DNA of 64,000 bases from an uncultured Bacteroidota bacterium (GTDB taxonomy: Bacteria > Bacteroidota > Bacteroidia > Bacteroidales > P3), in NCBI GenBank assembly GCA_902777005.1, contig CACYSB010000002.1:62001-126000 (forward strand), read 5' to 3'. Shown in pieces: positions 21,179-30,393 of this stretch; position 1 is the first letter of the stretch; each line of letters begins with the position of its first letter. The notes under the pieces are model-generated. The model did no database searches, had not been told where the DNA came from, and worked only from the letters and a program-made list of their open reading frames with translations. Made by a program: the position numbers and the translations under genes.

Positions 21179-22819
21179 ATGCGCAGGAATACAATCATTG
21201 GTGCAATACTGGTGCTGATGGTGGCCGCTATTGCGGGTTGCGCCAAGCAGGGCTATCCCAACGGGGGCCCCAAGGACGAGCAGCCGCCCAAGGCTGTGGG
21301 CGCCAAGCCGCAGAACGAGAGCCGCAACTTCAGCGGCAGCCAGTTCTCCATAGCCTTCGACGAGTACATTGTGGTGAAGGATGCCAACAACAACGTGCTC
21401 ATCTCGCCGCCCATGCGCGAGAAGCCAGAATTCACCACCAAAGGCAAGCGGCTTGTGGTCAACATCAACGACACGCTGCAGCCCAACACCACCTATCTGT
21501 TCCAGTTCAAGGGTGCCATTGTGGACTTTACGGAGGGCAACGTGCTGCCCAGTTTCGAGTATGTTTTTTCCACGGGCGACCGCATGGACACCATGATGCT
21601 GGCGGGCCGAGTGCTCGGTGCGCACGACGGCAAGCCATGGAAGGAGACTGTCACAGTGATGGCCTACCGCGAGGGGAATGCTACCAGCGACACTGTGGCT
21701 GCGGCTCAGCAGCCTGACTTTGTCACTCGATGCGGTAAGGACGGCGTCTTCGCCTTCCACTACATACCTGCCGGGCGCTACCGTCTGGTGGCAGTCGAGG
21801 ACAAGAACCGCGACCTCCTCGTGGGGCGCGGTGAGTCGGCGGCCTGGGAGTCCACGCTGGTACAGGCTTCGGATAGCATAGACAGTGCCAATGTGACGCT
21901 GTTGCGCATCTCGGTGCCCGACCGCAGTGTGCAGCGTGTGCTCAAGGCTGAGTTCACCGGCCCGGGGCGCGCCAGTATTTCCACATTGCTGCCTATGCAG
22001 CAACCCGCCCTTACGGGCGACAGTCTGGTGTGGCGCCTCAACGAGGGACGCGACACCATGATGGTGTGGTTCCACAACTCCAAATGCGATTCAGCCCTGT
22101 TGGTGCTCAGCGACACTGCCTTGCAGGACACCCTTAAGCTGCGCTACCGTGCACCCAGGCAGCGTCGCCGCCGTGGCGGTCAGAGGCACCAGCAGCAGGA
22201 CAATGCTTTGATAAAGACTCTGTGCAGCGGTACCAGCGCCTTCTATGACGACCTCAGGCTGGCTTTCACCGTCCCTATAGCGGCTATGGTCGAAAGTGCC
22301 CAAGTCGAGGTGATGCGCGTGAAAGACAGCAGTGTCAGCCATTACCCCATAGTGCTCGACAGCAACGCCCTCGGCGCACGCATCATGGCTACGCTGCAGT
22401 CGGGTGAAGAATACCAGATGCGTCTGCGCGACAGCCTCTTCACGGATATCTTCGGCCAATATAGCGACAGCCTGGTGTTCAAGCTGGCGCCTCGCGACTA
22501 CGGCACTTTGGTGATGCAGATGGAGAACAAAACAGGCTCGCCGCTTGTGCTGGAGGTGCTCGACAGTCGTGATTCCGTGGTGGCACGCCGCAGCGTCATA
22601 GCCTCAGGCGAAGTGCGCATAGATCACCTCAAGGCCGAGGAATACCACCTGCGCGCTGTGCTCGACAGCGATGCCAACGGGATGTGGACCACTGGCGACT
22701 ACCTATTGGGCCGCCAGCCAGAGTATATCGTCTACTACAGCAAGGGCCTCAAATTGCGCGAGAAATGGGAAATGGAGGAGCGATGGACGCTGACAAAGAC
22801 TGATTTCGGCAGGAAGTAA
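21179..22819 (+). CDS. Lipoprotein with N-terminal SbsA Ig-like (Big_5) domain
   Basis: A 546-residue lipoprotein (lipobox AIAGC, lipid Cys21). Residues about 30-145 form a Big_5 domain (PF13205: PPKAVGAKPQNES.NFSGSQFSIAFDEYI...LQPNTTYLFQFKGAIVDFTEGN). The rest is beta-rich with a basic insert (RAPRQRRRRGGQRHQQQ, around 325-345). Proteins of this type are widespread in Bacteroidetes next to cell-envelope genes and lie in the outer or inner membrane; the function is not established. It shares one base with the flippase start (TAATG). Confidence 0.88.
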   Translation: MRRNTIIGAILVLMVAAIAGCAKQGYPNGGPKDEQPPKAVGAKPQNESRNFSGSQFSIAFDEYIVVKDANNNVLISPPMREKPEFTTKGKRLVVNINDTLQPNTTYLFQFKGAIVDFTEGNVLPSFEYVFSTGDRMDTMMLAGRVLGAHDGKPWKETVTVMAYREGNATSDTVAAAQQPDFVTRCGKDGVFAFHYIPAGRYRLVAVEDKNRDLLVGRGESAAWESTLVQASDSIDSANVTLLRISVPDRSVQRVLKAEFTGPGRASISTLLPMQQPALTGDSLVWRLNEGRDTMMVWFHNSKCDSALLVLSDTALQDTLKLRYRAPRQRRRRGGQRHQQQDNALIKTLCSGTSAFYDDLRLAFTVPIAAMVESAQVEVMRVKDSSVSHYPIVLDSNALGARIMATLQSGEEYQMRLRDSLFTDIFGQYSDSLVFKLAPRDYGTLVMQMENKTGSPLVLEVLDSRDSVVARRSVIASGEVRIDHLKAEEYHLRAVLDSDANGMWTTGDYLLGRQPEYIVYYSKGLKLREKWEMEERWTLTKTDFGRK

Positions 22820-24156
22820 TGAAGGCCGAGGGTAACATTCAGGGTAAGTTGTTGTCGGGGCTCTTCTGGGTCCTGCTGACCAATGTGCTGGTCAAGCCGT
22901 TCTGGATACTCGGCGTGGAGGTGGGTGTGCAGAACGCCGTCGGCAACGAGGCCTATGGCTTCTACTACGCCCTCTTCAGTTTCTCCTATATCTTCAATAT
23001 ACTGCTCGACCTCGGGGTCACCAATTTCAACACGCGCAACATAGCGCAGCACCCGCAGCTTATTACCAAGCACCTCAGTGGTATACTGGGCGTGAAGCTC
23101 TGTCTGCTGGCGTTGTATGTGGTGGTGACCTTCAGCGTGGGGCTTCTGATGGGCTATGGCAGCCGCGAGTTCGTCCTGCTGGCGTTGCTCACGCTGTGCC
23201 AGTTCCTCAATTCGCTTATACTGTATCTGCGCAGCAACTTCGAGGGGTTGCTGCTGTTCAGATGGGACAGCCTGTTTTCGGTGCTGGACCGTCTGCTGAT
23301 GATTGTCATCTGCGGCTGCATGATATGGAGCCCGTTGCGCGAGCGCTTCAATATCTACTGGTTTGTCTATGCCCAACTGGCGGCCTACGGCATCACTGCT
23401 GTGCTGGCCTTCACTGTCATTGCCCGCAAGGCGGGGCTGCAACGCCTGCGGTGGGATTGGCGCTTCTTCCTGGTGATACTGCGCAAGAGCGCCCCCTTTG
23501 CCCTGCTGGTGCTGCTCATGGCCAGCTATAATCGCATAGACCCCATACTGCTGCGGCGCCTGGCTTCGGATGCCGACGCGGGTGTATATGCCGGTGCTTT
23601 CCGCCTGCTCGACGCGTTGACCATGGTGGCCTACCTTGTCAGCGTGCCGCTGCTGCCGGTGTTCTCGCGCCTGTGTGCCGAGAAGAAGCCTGTGGCGGAC
23701 AGTGTCCGCATGGTTTTCTGGCCGCTGATGCTATTTTCCATAGGCACAGCGGTGGCCTGCTCGCTGCTGGCCGAGCCGCTGATGCGGTTGCTCTACCACG
23801 GCGGTGCGGCGCCTTACGTGCCGGTGTTCCGTGTGGTGATATTCGGGCTGGTACCCATTGGGCTGACATATATCTTCGGCACGCTGCTCACTGCCGGCGG
23901 ACATCTGCGGCAGCTCAATCTCTTCGCCGCCGCCAGCCTGGTGCTCAACGTGGTGGTCAACCTGCTGCTGATACCGCGCTTCGGCGCCGTAGGCTCGGCT
24001 TATGCCAGCCTCACGGCCCAGAGCTTCATGGCTGTGGCCCAGCTACTGTTGGCAGTGAGGCTGTTCCGCCTGCCACCAGCGGCCTTTGGACTGCCGAAGC
24101 CTAATGAGATAGTTAATGACATTAGAACAATAATAACAAACAAAGACAAAGAATGA
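22819..24156 (+). CDS. Oligosaccharide flippase (Wzx/MATE-like)
   Basis: A 445-residue polytopic protein with about 12-14 membrane helices. The N-terminus (GNIQGKLLSGLFWVLLTNVL) and the NEAYGFYYALFSFSYIFNILLDLGVTNF segment fit the polysaccharide biosynthesis (PST/Wzx) branch of the MOP exporters. It would flip lipid-linked glycan units across the inner membrane; no glycosyltransferases are adjacent, so the substrate is unknown. The fabD ATG overlaps its stop (ATGA). Confidence 0.88.
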   Translation: MKAEGNIQGKLLSGLFWVLLTNVLVKPFWILGVEVGVQNAVGNEAYGFYYALFSFSYIFNILLDLGVTNFNTRNIAQHPQLITKHLSGILGVKLCLLALYVVVTFSVGLLMGYGSREFVLLALLTLCQFLNSLILYLRSNFEGLLLFRWDSLFSVLDRLLMIVICGCMIWSPLRERFNIYWFVYAQLAAYGITAVLAFTVIARKAGLQRLRWDWRFFLVILRKSAPFALLVLLMASYNRIDPILLRRLASDADAGVYAGAFRLLDALTMVAYLVSVPLLPVFSRLCAEKKPVADSVRMVFWPLMLFSIGTAVACSLLAEPLMRLLYHGGAAPYVPVFRVVIFGLVPIGLTYIFGTLLTAGGHLRQLNLFAAASLVLNVVVNLLLIPRFGAVGSAYASLTAQSFMAVAQLLLAVRLFRLPPAAFGLPKPNEIVNDIRTIITNKDKE

Positions 24157-25031
24157 AAGCATACGTATTCCCTGGACAGGGAGCCCAGTTTGTGGGCATG
24201 GGTAAGAATCTATACGACGGCAACGAGGAGTGCCGCGCGATGTTTGAGAAAGCCAACGAGATTATAGGGTTCCGAATCACAGACCTGATGTTCGATGGCA
24301 CGCCGGAGGACCTAAAGCAGACCAAGGTGACGCAGCCCGCCATCTTCCTGCACAGCGTCATACTGGCGAAGTATATGGGCGAGGCATTCAAGCCTGATAT
24401 GGTGGGTGGCCACTCGCTCGGAGAATTCTCGGCGCTGGTGGCCGCCGGAGCCATGAGCTTCGAGGATGGTCTGCGGCTTGTCATTGCCCGCGCCAACGCC
24501 ATGCAAAAATGCTGCGAGAAGACCCCATCGACCATGGCCGCTGTGCTCAAGCTCGACGACAAGACCGTGGAGGACATCTGCGCCAGCGTCGAGGGCGAAG
24601 TGGTGGTTCCTGCCAACTACAACTGCCCCGGCCAGCTGGTCATAAGCGGCACCAACGAGGGTGTGGCACGTGCCTGCGAGAAGGTCAAAGAGATTAAGGG
24701 CAAGGCCCTGCCGCTTGCCGTGGGCGGTGCTTTCCACAGCCCCCTCATGGAGCCTGCACGCGTGGAGTTGGCAGAGGCCATAGAGCGCACCGATTTCCAC
24801 AAGCCGGTGTGCCCCTGCTACCAGAACGTGGATGCCATGCCGCATAGCGACCCCGCCGAGATAAAGCGCAACCTACTCATGCAGCTCACCTCGCCGGTGC
24901 GTTGGACTGCCACCGTGCAGAACATGCTGCGTGACGGTGCCGACGAGTTCATAGAGGTAGGTCCCGGCACAGCTCTGCAGGGTATGGTGAAGAGGGTTGA
25001 CCCCAATGCCAACGCGCACTCTGCCGAGTGA
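24153..25031 (+). CDS. fabD: Malonyl-CoA:ACP transacylase
   Basis: A 292-residue FabD. Nucleophile S88 sits in VGGHSLGEFSAL, the N-terminal FPGQGAQFVGMG and the catalytic His in AFHSPLM (about residue 195) are intact, and VGPGTALQGMVKR closes the domain. It loads malonyl groups on acyl carrier protein for fatty acid synthesis in the cytoplasm. It is the last gene of the Sir2-to-fabD operon and is followed by a perfect hairpin terminator. It is separated from other fab genes. Confidence 0.95.
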   Translation: MKAYVFPGQGAQFVGMGKNLYDGNEECRAMFEKANEIIGFRITDLMFDGTPEDLKQTKVTQPAIFLHSVILAKYMGEAFKPDMVGGHSLGEFSALVAAGAMSFEDGLRLVIARANAMQKCCEKTPSTMAAVLKLDDKTVEDICASVEGEVVVPANYNCPGQLVISGTNEGVARACEKVKEIKGKALPLAVGGAFHSPLMEPARVELAEAIERTDFHKPVCPCYQNVDAMPHSDPAEIKRNLLMQLTSPVRWTATVQNMLRDGADEFIEVGPGTALQGMVKRVDPNANAHSAE

Positions 25032-25051
25032 TGGCGGTACGATAATACAAA

Positions 25052-25085
25052 AAGAAGCCCGCGCAGTTGCGCGGGCTTCTTCTTG
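25052..25085. terminator. Bidirectional terminator between fabD and the T9SS cargo gene
   Basis: Perfect 14-bp stem AAGAAGCCCGCGCA-GT-TGCGCGGGCTTCTT with A and T runs flanking; it lies between two convergent genes. Confidence 0.92.
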
Positions 25086-25102
25086 TGTATGCTAAGAGTT
25101 AC

Positions 25103-26668
25103 TTACTTCTTAACAATCTTCTGGGTGGTGATACCGCTGAGGCTCATGACGCGAACCATGTAGACGCCCTCAGCAACCTCGCTCATGTCGAGCTTGCCAG
25201 CGCGGTCGTTGGTCAGCACAACACGGCCGTTCATATCGATAACCTCGACGCTCTTCACGTTCTCGCCCTCAACATTGAGCATGTTGCAGACGGGATTCGG
25301 GAAGATGGCCACGTTGGCGGCGTTCTCGGCGCTCTGGATGCCGGTGGTGCTACCGACGAAGATGTCGTCAATGTTCAGATAGAACATGTCGGTGACGTCA
25401 TGGTGACGGAAGGCGATGTAGATGGTCTGGCCAGCATACTCATCGAGGCTGCGGCAGTGCTGAACCATTTCGTGGGAGGTTGTGCCTTCGTAGATGGCAT
25501 TGGTGAAGTCCTCAACATTCTTGCCGGTGGTGGAGACATAGACCGAGTAGTGTTCTGCATCAAAGCCATTGGGATCCTGGCCAGCAGCATACCAGCACAC
25601 CTGGAAGTCGGTAGCGTCCTCGGGAATCATAAGGGCGGGGGTAATCATCCAGTTGTCAGGGAAAAGGGCTTGGCGATATTCGTTGCTATAGGACTCGGAA
25701 TACATGATGCCGGTGCCGCTATGGCTCATGGAACGACCGTCATTGGAATATTTCCAGTTGAAACCATCACCATCGTTGTCGATGAAGCTGAAGCAGGGGT
25801 CATAACCACTTTCAAAGTCTTCAGTCCAGGGGAACTGCTCGACGGCTTCGCAGAGGATAACCCGCACCAATGTGGTGTCAGCGAAAGTGCCGTAGCTGTT
25901 GGTGGCGGTGAAGATAAGGGTGTCGATACCAGGCTCGGTGTAGCGGAGGACAGTGTTGATACTGTTGGGGGTGCTGAGGGTACCAATTGCCGAAGTCCAG
26001 CTGAACTCTATGTCGGTTGTATCGCCTTCATAGTAGAGGGCATAGATGGGGTAGTTGGTCTCAACATAGGCTGTAGCGCCGCTCTGGAGAGGAACATAGT
26101 AGTAGGGCTTTTTGGGGGTCTTGCCAATTCTGACCTCATAAACCATGAGGTAGGAACCGAAATATTGGTCATTTCCGAACGTGAAAGTAATCTGAACGGT
26201 CTTGCCAGCCCAGTCGGCAAGGGAGATAACCCTGTGACCGAGGTCGTTGTCGGCAAAGTCGGTTGTACCATCAACAAGGGTGACGGGATCAGCATCGAGG
26301 TCGTTAACATCGAAAATCGTAACCTCATAGCCACCCATAAAATCTTCACTAGCATACCGTGACACGCCGAAAAAGTCACAGATAAAGCTATAGTCGGTAG
26401 CTTCTGCGGGGATGGTGATTTCGGGGGTGGTCATGCTGGCAGTAGCGCCAATAAGGACGACGGCGTTATAAGACTGTGCTCGATAGAATATAACCGTGGA
26501 ATCGGAGACGTAAGGCTCAATGGTCCAAGAGCTGGCCCAAGCGGCGGAGTCGCTGAAGTCTTCAAAGAACAGGGTGTCGGACAGTTCGATGGGATCGTCC
26601 TGTGCACGCAGCGATGCGGGAAGCATCAGGGCTGCAAATGCCAAAGCAAATAATACTTTTTTTGTCAT
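25103..26668 (-). CDS. T9SS-exported protein with cleaved-adhesin/choice-of-anchor domains
   Basis: A 521-residue secreted protein: signal peptide (residues 1-22), two jelly-roll domains of the cleaved-adhesin/choice-of-anchor J type (about 30-170, FFEDFSDSAAWASSW; and 275-430, FPWTEDFESGYDPCFSFIDNDGDG...DNWMITPAL), with a PKD/Ig-like domain between, and a C-terminal type A sorting domain (IFPNPVCNMLNVEGE...VYMVRVMSLSG). It is predicted to cross the outer membrane by type IX secretion and be anchored or released. Similar domains occur in gingipain-associated adhesins; ligand unknown. Own promoter at 26755. Confidence 0.88.
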   Translation of the reverse strand: MTKKVLFALAFAALMLPASLRAQDDPIELSDTLFFEDFSDSAAWASSWTIEPYVSDSTVIFYRAQSYNAVVLIGATASMTTPEITIPAEATDYSFICDFFGVSRYASEDFMGGYEVTIFDVNDLDADPVTLVDGTTDFADNDLGHRVISLADWAGKTVQITFTFGNDQYFGSYLMVYEVRIGKTPKKPYYYVPLQSGATAYVETNYPIYALYYEGDTTDIEFSWTSAIGTLSTPNSINTVLRYTEPGIDTLIFTATNSYGTFADTTLVRVILCEAVEQFPWTEDFESGYDPCFSFIDNDGDGFNWKYSNDGRSMSHSGTGIMYSESYSNEYRQALFPDNWMITPALMIPEDATDFQVCWYAAGQDPNGFDAEHYSVYVSTTGKNVEDFTNAIYEGTTSHEMVQHCRSLDEYAGQTIYIAFRHHDVTDMFYLNIDDIFVGSTTGIQSAENAANVAIFPNPVCNMLNVEGENVKSVEVIDMNGRVVLTNDRAGKLDMSEVAEGVYMVRVMSLSGITTQKIVKK

Positions 26669-26754
26669 AATTGTTGTGTTTTTGATGTTAATAATTTCTT
26701 TTAATTCGTTGTCTTTTATGTTGTTATCCGATATAACCTATATGTGGTCACAAC

Positions 26755-26763
26755 GCAAATATA
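26755..26763 (-). promoter_or_regulatory. -7 promoter element of the T9SS cargo gene
   Basis: Minus strand TATATTTGC, 86 bp upstream of the ATG at 26668; the leader in between is AT-rich. Confidence 0.65.
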
Positions 26764-26808
26764 CTACTTTTTTCATTTGTAGCACATGTTTTCAATTTAT
26801 TTAACATT

Positions 26809-27981
26809 TCAGAATGCATACACCACGCTCAGCGAGAGGCGCAGATTGGCCACCGCTTCCTTGTATCCGGCGCAGGTGTATTCGGCCTCACCGACGAAGC
26901 TCAGGCCCGTCAGGGTGGTGTAGGTGAGGCGAGGCTGCACACGCCACAGGTACTCTATGTTGTGGCCGAGGCCGAAGGTGTGCAGGGCGTCTGCATGGCC
27001 GCCGTAGTCGGTGTTCTTGGCGTAGCCGAGGAAGAGGCCCGGGCGCCAATGGCCGTGGTTGCGCTCCACGTCGACCCACACCGTGTTGAAGTGCCAGTCG
27101 CGGAAGGTGCTGTCGGCAAGCATCAGGTAGCCGCCCAGCGAGCAGCCCTCGTAGAGGCTGTTATTGAGCAGAGTCTGCGCCTTGACGGTGACGCCGCCCA
27201 GCTTGTAGCTGCCGAAGAGCGAATAGGTGAGTGAGGAGTACAGCGTGCCGTCCGGGTCGGGCACTATGGGCTGTATGGTCTTGAGGTTGACGGCGGCGCC
27301 GACGAAGAGGCCGCCGGTGCGGTAGCGCAGCTGTGCCGTCAGCTCGGGCACCAGGCTGTGGCGTGCAAAGAGGGTGCTCTTGGCCTCAGTGCCGTCGAGC
27401 AGCCCCTGGCTCTTGTTGTCGAGCTGCCACTGCGCCACGGCTACAGCCTCGAAGCCGCCGAGGCGGTACTCATAGCGTACCTGTGGCTGACGGGCGTAGC
27501 AGTGGAACGGCGCACCCATGTTCAACGGGTTGGTCATGGGCATTATCTCGTGCACCACCATGGCGTACCAGTACTGGCCCATGAGCAGGCGGTGGCGTCC
27601 GCCCCAGTCCATGTCGATATAGGCGTGGCGCAGACGCAGCGTGTTGATGTTGTCGTTGGTGGCGCCGGTGAAGTCGCCCTCGATGTAGGCCGAGGTCTTG
27701 GCCCCCAGCATGTCGGGTCCGGTGACGCGCAGGCCGAGGCGTGCGGTGATGGCCAGTATGTTGGCCTGCCAGCCCTCGTTGACATCGTGCCCCGCCGAGT
27801 CCTTTGCTACGGGCTTGGGGAAGAAGAGCATCATGTCCTCACGCCCGCCCACCACCGAGCGGCTGTCGGCGTAGTAGTGAGGGTTGGCGAAGCCGTGGAT
27901 GTCGAGCTTGAAAGGCGACTGAGCCCATGCGGAGCCCATCAGTCCCATCAAGCCCATCAAACCTAATACAAACCGTTTCAT
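26809..27981 (-). CDS. Outer-membrane beta-barrel (porin-like) protein
   Basis: A 390-residue exported protein. The ATG at 27981 gives a signal peptide (MKRFVLG, GLM repeats, SAWAQ) and overlaps the upstream stop (ATGA). Alternating hydrophobic strands such as TAQLRYRTGGLFVGAAVNL and a final strand ending in aromatic Phe (LRLSLSVVYAF) show an outer-membrane barrel of roughly 16 strands, reminiscent of DcaP-like or phosphate-selective porins; the family is not certain. The signal-peptide core is encoded by a 9-bp tandem repeat. It is coupled to a Mpv17-like inner-membrane protein. Confidence 0.8.
   Translation of the reverse strand: MKRFVLGLMGLMGLMGSAWAQSPFKLDIHGFANPHYYADSRSVVGGREDMMLFFPKPVAKDSAGHDVNEGWQANILAITARLGLRVTGPDMLGAKTSAYIEGDFTGATNDNINTLRLRHAYIDMDWGGRHRLLMGQYWYAMVVHEIMPMTNPLNMGAPFHCYARQPQVRYEYRLGGFEAVAVAQWQLDNKSQGLLDGTEAKSTLFARHSLVPELTAQLRYRTGGLFVGAAVNLKTIQPIVPDPDGTLYSSLTYSLFGSYKLGGVTVKAQTLLNNSLYEGCSLGGYLMLADSTFRDWHFNTVWVDVERNHGHWRPGLFLGYAKNTDYGGHADALHTFGLGHNIEYLWRVQPRLTYTTLTGLSFVGEAEYTCAGYKEAVANLRLSLSVVYAF
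27935..27961 (-). repeat. 9-bp tandem repeat in a signal-peptide core
   Basis: Three direct copies of CCCATCARN on the plus strand, read on the minus strand as Leu-Met-Gly units of the porin-like protein's signal peptide. Confidence 0.7.
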
Positions 27982-28676
27982 TTCTTGCTTCCTCCGGCCA
28001 GTGCGAGGATGAGACCCAGGGCCACGCCCAGCAGGGCGGCGAAGAGCACCTGCAGGTTGGCGGGCAGGATGAAGGTTATGGTGTGCGCCGGGAACCAGAA
28101 GAGGGGGATGGTCTTCTTGATGACCACATTCCACTGCACGTCCCAGTTGACCTTCTCGCGGAATATCTCGCGCATCTTCATCGGGCGCAGCAATCCGCGT
28201 ACGGTGCCGCCGTTGTCGAGTATGTGTATGTCGGTGCACTTGTGGAAAGTCATCATCACCGGTGCGAAGATACTGTTCATCAGTACCGACACGGCGAAGG
28301 CGACACCCACCTTGCCCCACGTTAGTTCAGGTGCAGCGAACACCGCCGCCGCGCTCTTCCAGCCGAGGGAGCCAAGGAATGCCGGCACGCCGGTCTTGAA
28401 GATCACCATGGCCATGGCTATGCACATGCCCAGAAAACCCCACACCATCATGCGCGGCAGCACGCCGAAGCCCGGCTTGCTGTAGACACCCTCGCGGATG
28501 CGCAGCGCCAGCATCTCGCCCAGCGTCGCCAGTATGGCGAACTTGAAGAAGGCCATGATGTAGGGGTGGTGGGCCGTGGCCCAGTTGAAGCCCTCGGCCG
28601 CATGGGTCTGCGGGATGGCGAAGAGTGCCGCCACCACAGCGACACAGGCTATAAGTATCCAGTCTCCTTTTTTCAT
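27978..28676 (-). CDS. Polytopic membrane protein (Mpv17/PMP22-like?)
   Basis: A 232-residue protein with about five membrane helices. The C-terminal stretch IPLFWFPAHTITFILPANLQVLFAALLGVALG recalls the W-x-x-P...NF..VP...R motif of Mpv17/PMP22 proteins, and the internal KVNWDVQWNVVIKK has the usual position before it. Function in bacteria unknown. It precedes and overlaps the porin-like gene, suggesting a transport-related pair. Confidence 0.65.
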   Translation of the reverse strand: MKKGDWILIACVAVVAALFAIPQTHAAEGFNWATAHHPYIMAFFKFAILATLGEMLALRIREGVYSKPGFGVLPRMMVWGFLGMCIAMAMVIFKTGVPAFLGSLGWKSAAAVFAAPELTWGKVGVAFAVSVLMNSIFAPVMMTFHKCTDIHILDNGGTVRGLLRPMKMREIFREKVNWDVQWNVVIKKTIPLFWFPAHTITFILPANLQVLFAALLGVALGLILALAGGSKK

Positions 28677-28677
28677 A

Positions 28678-28702
28678 ACTCTTAGCTTTTTACTCTTGAC
28701 TT
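28678..28702. repeat. Degenerate heptamer island between cysS and the membrane protein gene
   Basis: ACTCTTA, GCTTTTT, ACTCTTG and a partial ACTT follow each other at 7-bp steps and reach into the cysS stop codon. The match between units is loose. Confidence 0.35.
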
Positions 28703-30167
28703 AAATCTGCCACGTGGCGCCGTCCTTGCCGTCCTTGACGGTTACGCCGGCCTCCTTAAGGGCGTCGCGTATCTTGTCGCTGGTGGCCCAGTCCTTGTTG
28801 GCCTTGGCTGTGGCGCGGATGTCGAGGATGATGTGCATCAAGCCGTCGATGAGGGCTGTGTTGTCGCTCGCCGTCTCGTCGCGCATGCCCATGACCTCGA
28901 AGAGGAAGGTGTCAAAGACACCCTTGAGCTCGTCGATGTCGGCCTGGCTGAGCTTCAGCTTGCCGTCGTTGGCCTGGTTGATAATGCGGGCAGCGTCGAA
29001 GAGATGGCTCAGCACTATAGGCGTGTTGAAGTCGTCGTTCATGGCGTCGTAGCACAGCGTGCGGTATTTCGCCACGTCGGCGGCGCTCTCCTTGGCGGCC
29101 TGCAGGCGGCCGAGGGTCTTGTAGGCTTCCATCAGCTTCGCGAAGCCTTTCTCCGCGGCCTGCAGTGCCTCGTTGCTGAAGTCCACGGTGCTGCGGTAGT
29201 GGGCCTGGAGGATGAAGAAGCGGATGGTCATGGGCGAGTAGGCCTGCGTGAGCAGGGGGTGCTTGCCCGTGAAGAACTCGTCGAGGGTGATGAAGTTGCC
29301 CAGACTCTTGCCCATCTTCTGGCCGTTGATGGTGATCATGTTGTTGTGCATCCAGTAGCGGCAGGGCGCATGTCCGGTGGAGGCCACGCACTGCGCTATC
29401 TCGCTCTCGTGGTGCGGGAAGACGAGGTCCATTCCGCCGCCGTGTATGTCGAAGGGCGAGCCGAGGTACTTGGCGCCCATGGCCGTGCACTCGGCGTGCC
29501 AGCCCGGGAAGCCGTCGCTCCAGGGCGAGGGCCAGCGCATGATATGTTCGGGGGCTGCCTTCTTCCACAGCGCGAAGTCGCCGCTGAAGCGCTTCTCCTC
29601 CTGCCCGTCGAGCTCGCGGGTGGTGGCCAGCATCTCCTCAATCACGCGGCCGCTGAGCTGGCCGTACTTGTGGGTCTGCTCCTGATATTTGCGCACGTCG
29701 AAGTACACCGAGCCGTTGCTCACATAGGCGTAGCCGGCGTCGAGTATCTGCTGCACCAGGGCTATCTGTTCCATGATGTGGCCGCTGGCGTGGGGCTCGA
29801 TGCTGGGAGGCAGCACGCCCAGGCGCTCCATGGCGGCGTGGTAGCGGTTGGTGTAGTACTGCGCCACCTCCATGGGTTCGAGCTGCTCCAGACGCGCCTT
29901 CTTGGCAATCTTGTCCTCGCCCTCGTCGGCGTCGTGCTCTAGGTGTCCCACGTCCGTGATGTTGCGCACATAGCGCACTTTGTAGCCCAGATGCTGCAGG
30001 TAGCGGAAGACCACATCGAAGGTGATTGCCGGGCGGGCGTGGCCCAGGTGGCCGTCGCCGTAGACGGTGGGTCCGCACACATACATGCCCACGCGCCCCT
30101 CGGTAATGGGGCGGAAGAGCTCCTTCTGGCGGCTCAAAGTATTGTATATCAACAGTTGCTGTTCCAT
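28701..30167 (-). CDS. cysS: Cysteinyl-tRNA synthetase
   Basis: A 488-residue class I synthetase. HIGH-type motif [10 protein letters not shown] follows CGPTVY (first zinc Cys); further zinc ligands are Cys in WHAECTAM and the HHESEIAQC segment; the KMSKS loop reads [11 protein letters not shown]. The DALR/anticodon-binding helices form the C-terminus. It charges tRNA-Cys in the cytoplasm. The ATG at 30167 ([18 protein letters not shown]) fits the family; the frame is open 8 codons further, close to the promoter at 30188. A palindromic repeat lies upstream. Confidence 0.96.
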   Translation of the reverse strand: MEQQLLIYNTLSRQKELFRPITEGRVGMYVCGPTVYGDGHLGHARPAITFDVVFRYLQHLGYKVRYVRNITDVGHLEHDADEGEDKIAKKARLEQLEPMEVAQYYTNRYHAAMERLGVLPPSIEPHASGHIMEQIALVQQILDAGYAYVSNGSVYFDVRKYQEQTHKYGQLSGRVIEEMLATTRELDGQEEKRFSGDFALWKKAAPEHIMRWPSPWSDGFPGWHAECTAMGAKYLGSPFDIHGGGMDLVFPHHESEIAQCVASTGHAPCRYWMHNNMITINGQKMGKSLGNFITLDEFFTGKHPLLTQAYSPMTIRFFILQAHYRSTVDFSNEALQAAEKGFAKLMEAYKTLGRLQAAKESAADVAKYRTLCYDAMNDDFNTPIVLSHLFDAARIINQANDGKLKLSQADIDELKGVFDTFLFEVMGMRDETASDNTALIDGLMHIILDIRATAKANKDWATSDKIRDALKEAGVTVKDGKDGATWQI

Positions 30168-30187
30168 AATGCCATATATTTTAAAGT

Positions 30188-30196
30188 GCAAAGATA
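30188..30196 (-). promoter_or_regulatory. -7 promoter element of cysS
   Basis: Minus strand TATCTTTGC, 20 bp upstream of the ATG at 30167. Confidence 0.75.
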
Positions 30197-30260
30197 CGAA
30201 GAAAAAATGATATATAGACGATTTTTATAGCCTCTCCGCCCCAGCGTAGTCCGCCATCTC

Positions 30261-30364
30261 TACGTATCCGCTCCGTACCCGCTCCGACTGTTCACCGGTT
30301 GTTTACCGGTTGTTCTACGGTATAGAACCGTTGAACAATGGTAGAACAACCGTAGACGAGACGG
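30261..30364. repeat. GC-rich intergenic palindrome, copy 3
   Basis: TACGTATCCGCTCCG, TACCCGCTCCGAC and TGTTCACCGGTTGTTTACC on the left, then an inner hairpin built from GTTCTACGGT / ACCGTTGAAC units. The right outer arm is degenerate. It lies between cysS and the LolE-like gene, just beyond the latter's stop. Confidence 0.8.
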
Positions 30365-30393
30365 CGAGGAGGCGAAGGAAAGGCGGAGAGGGG

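Noticed and set aside
25067-26362. A 431-codon plus-strand frame opposite the T9SS cargo gene
   Set aside because: No signal, no motif, biased composition; it also starts inside a terminator.
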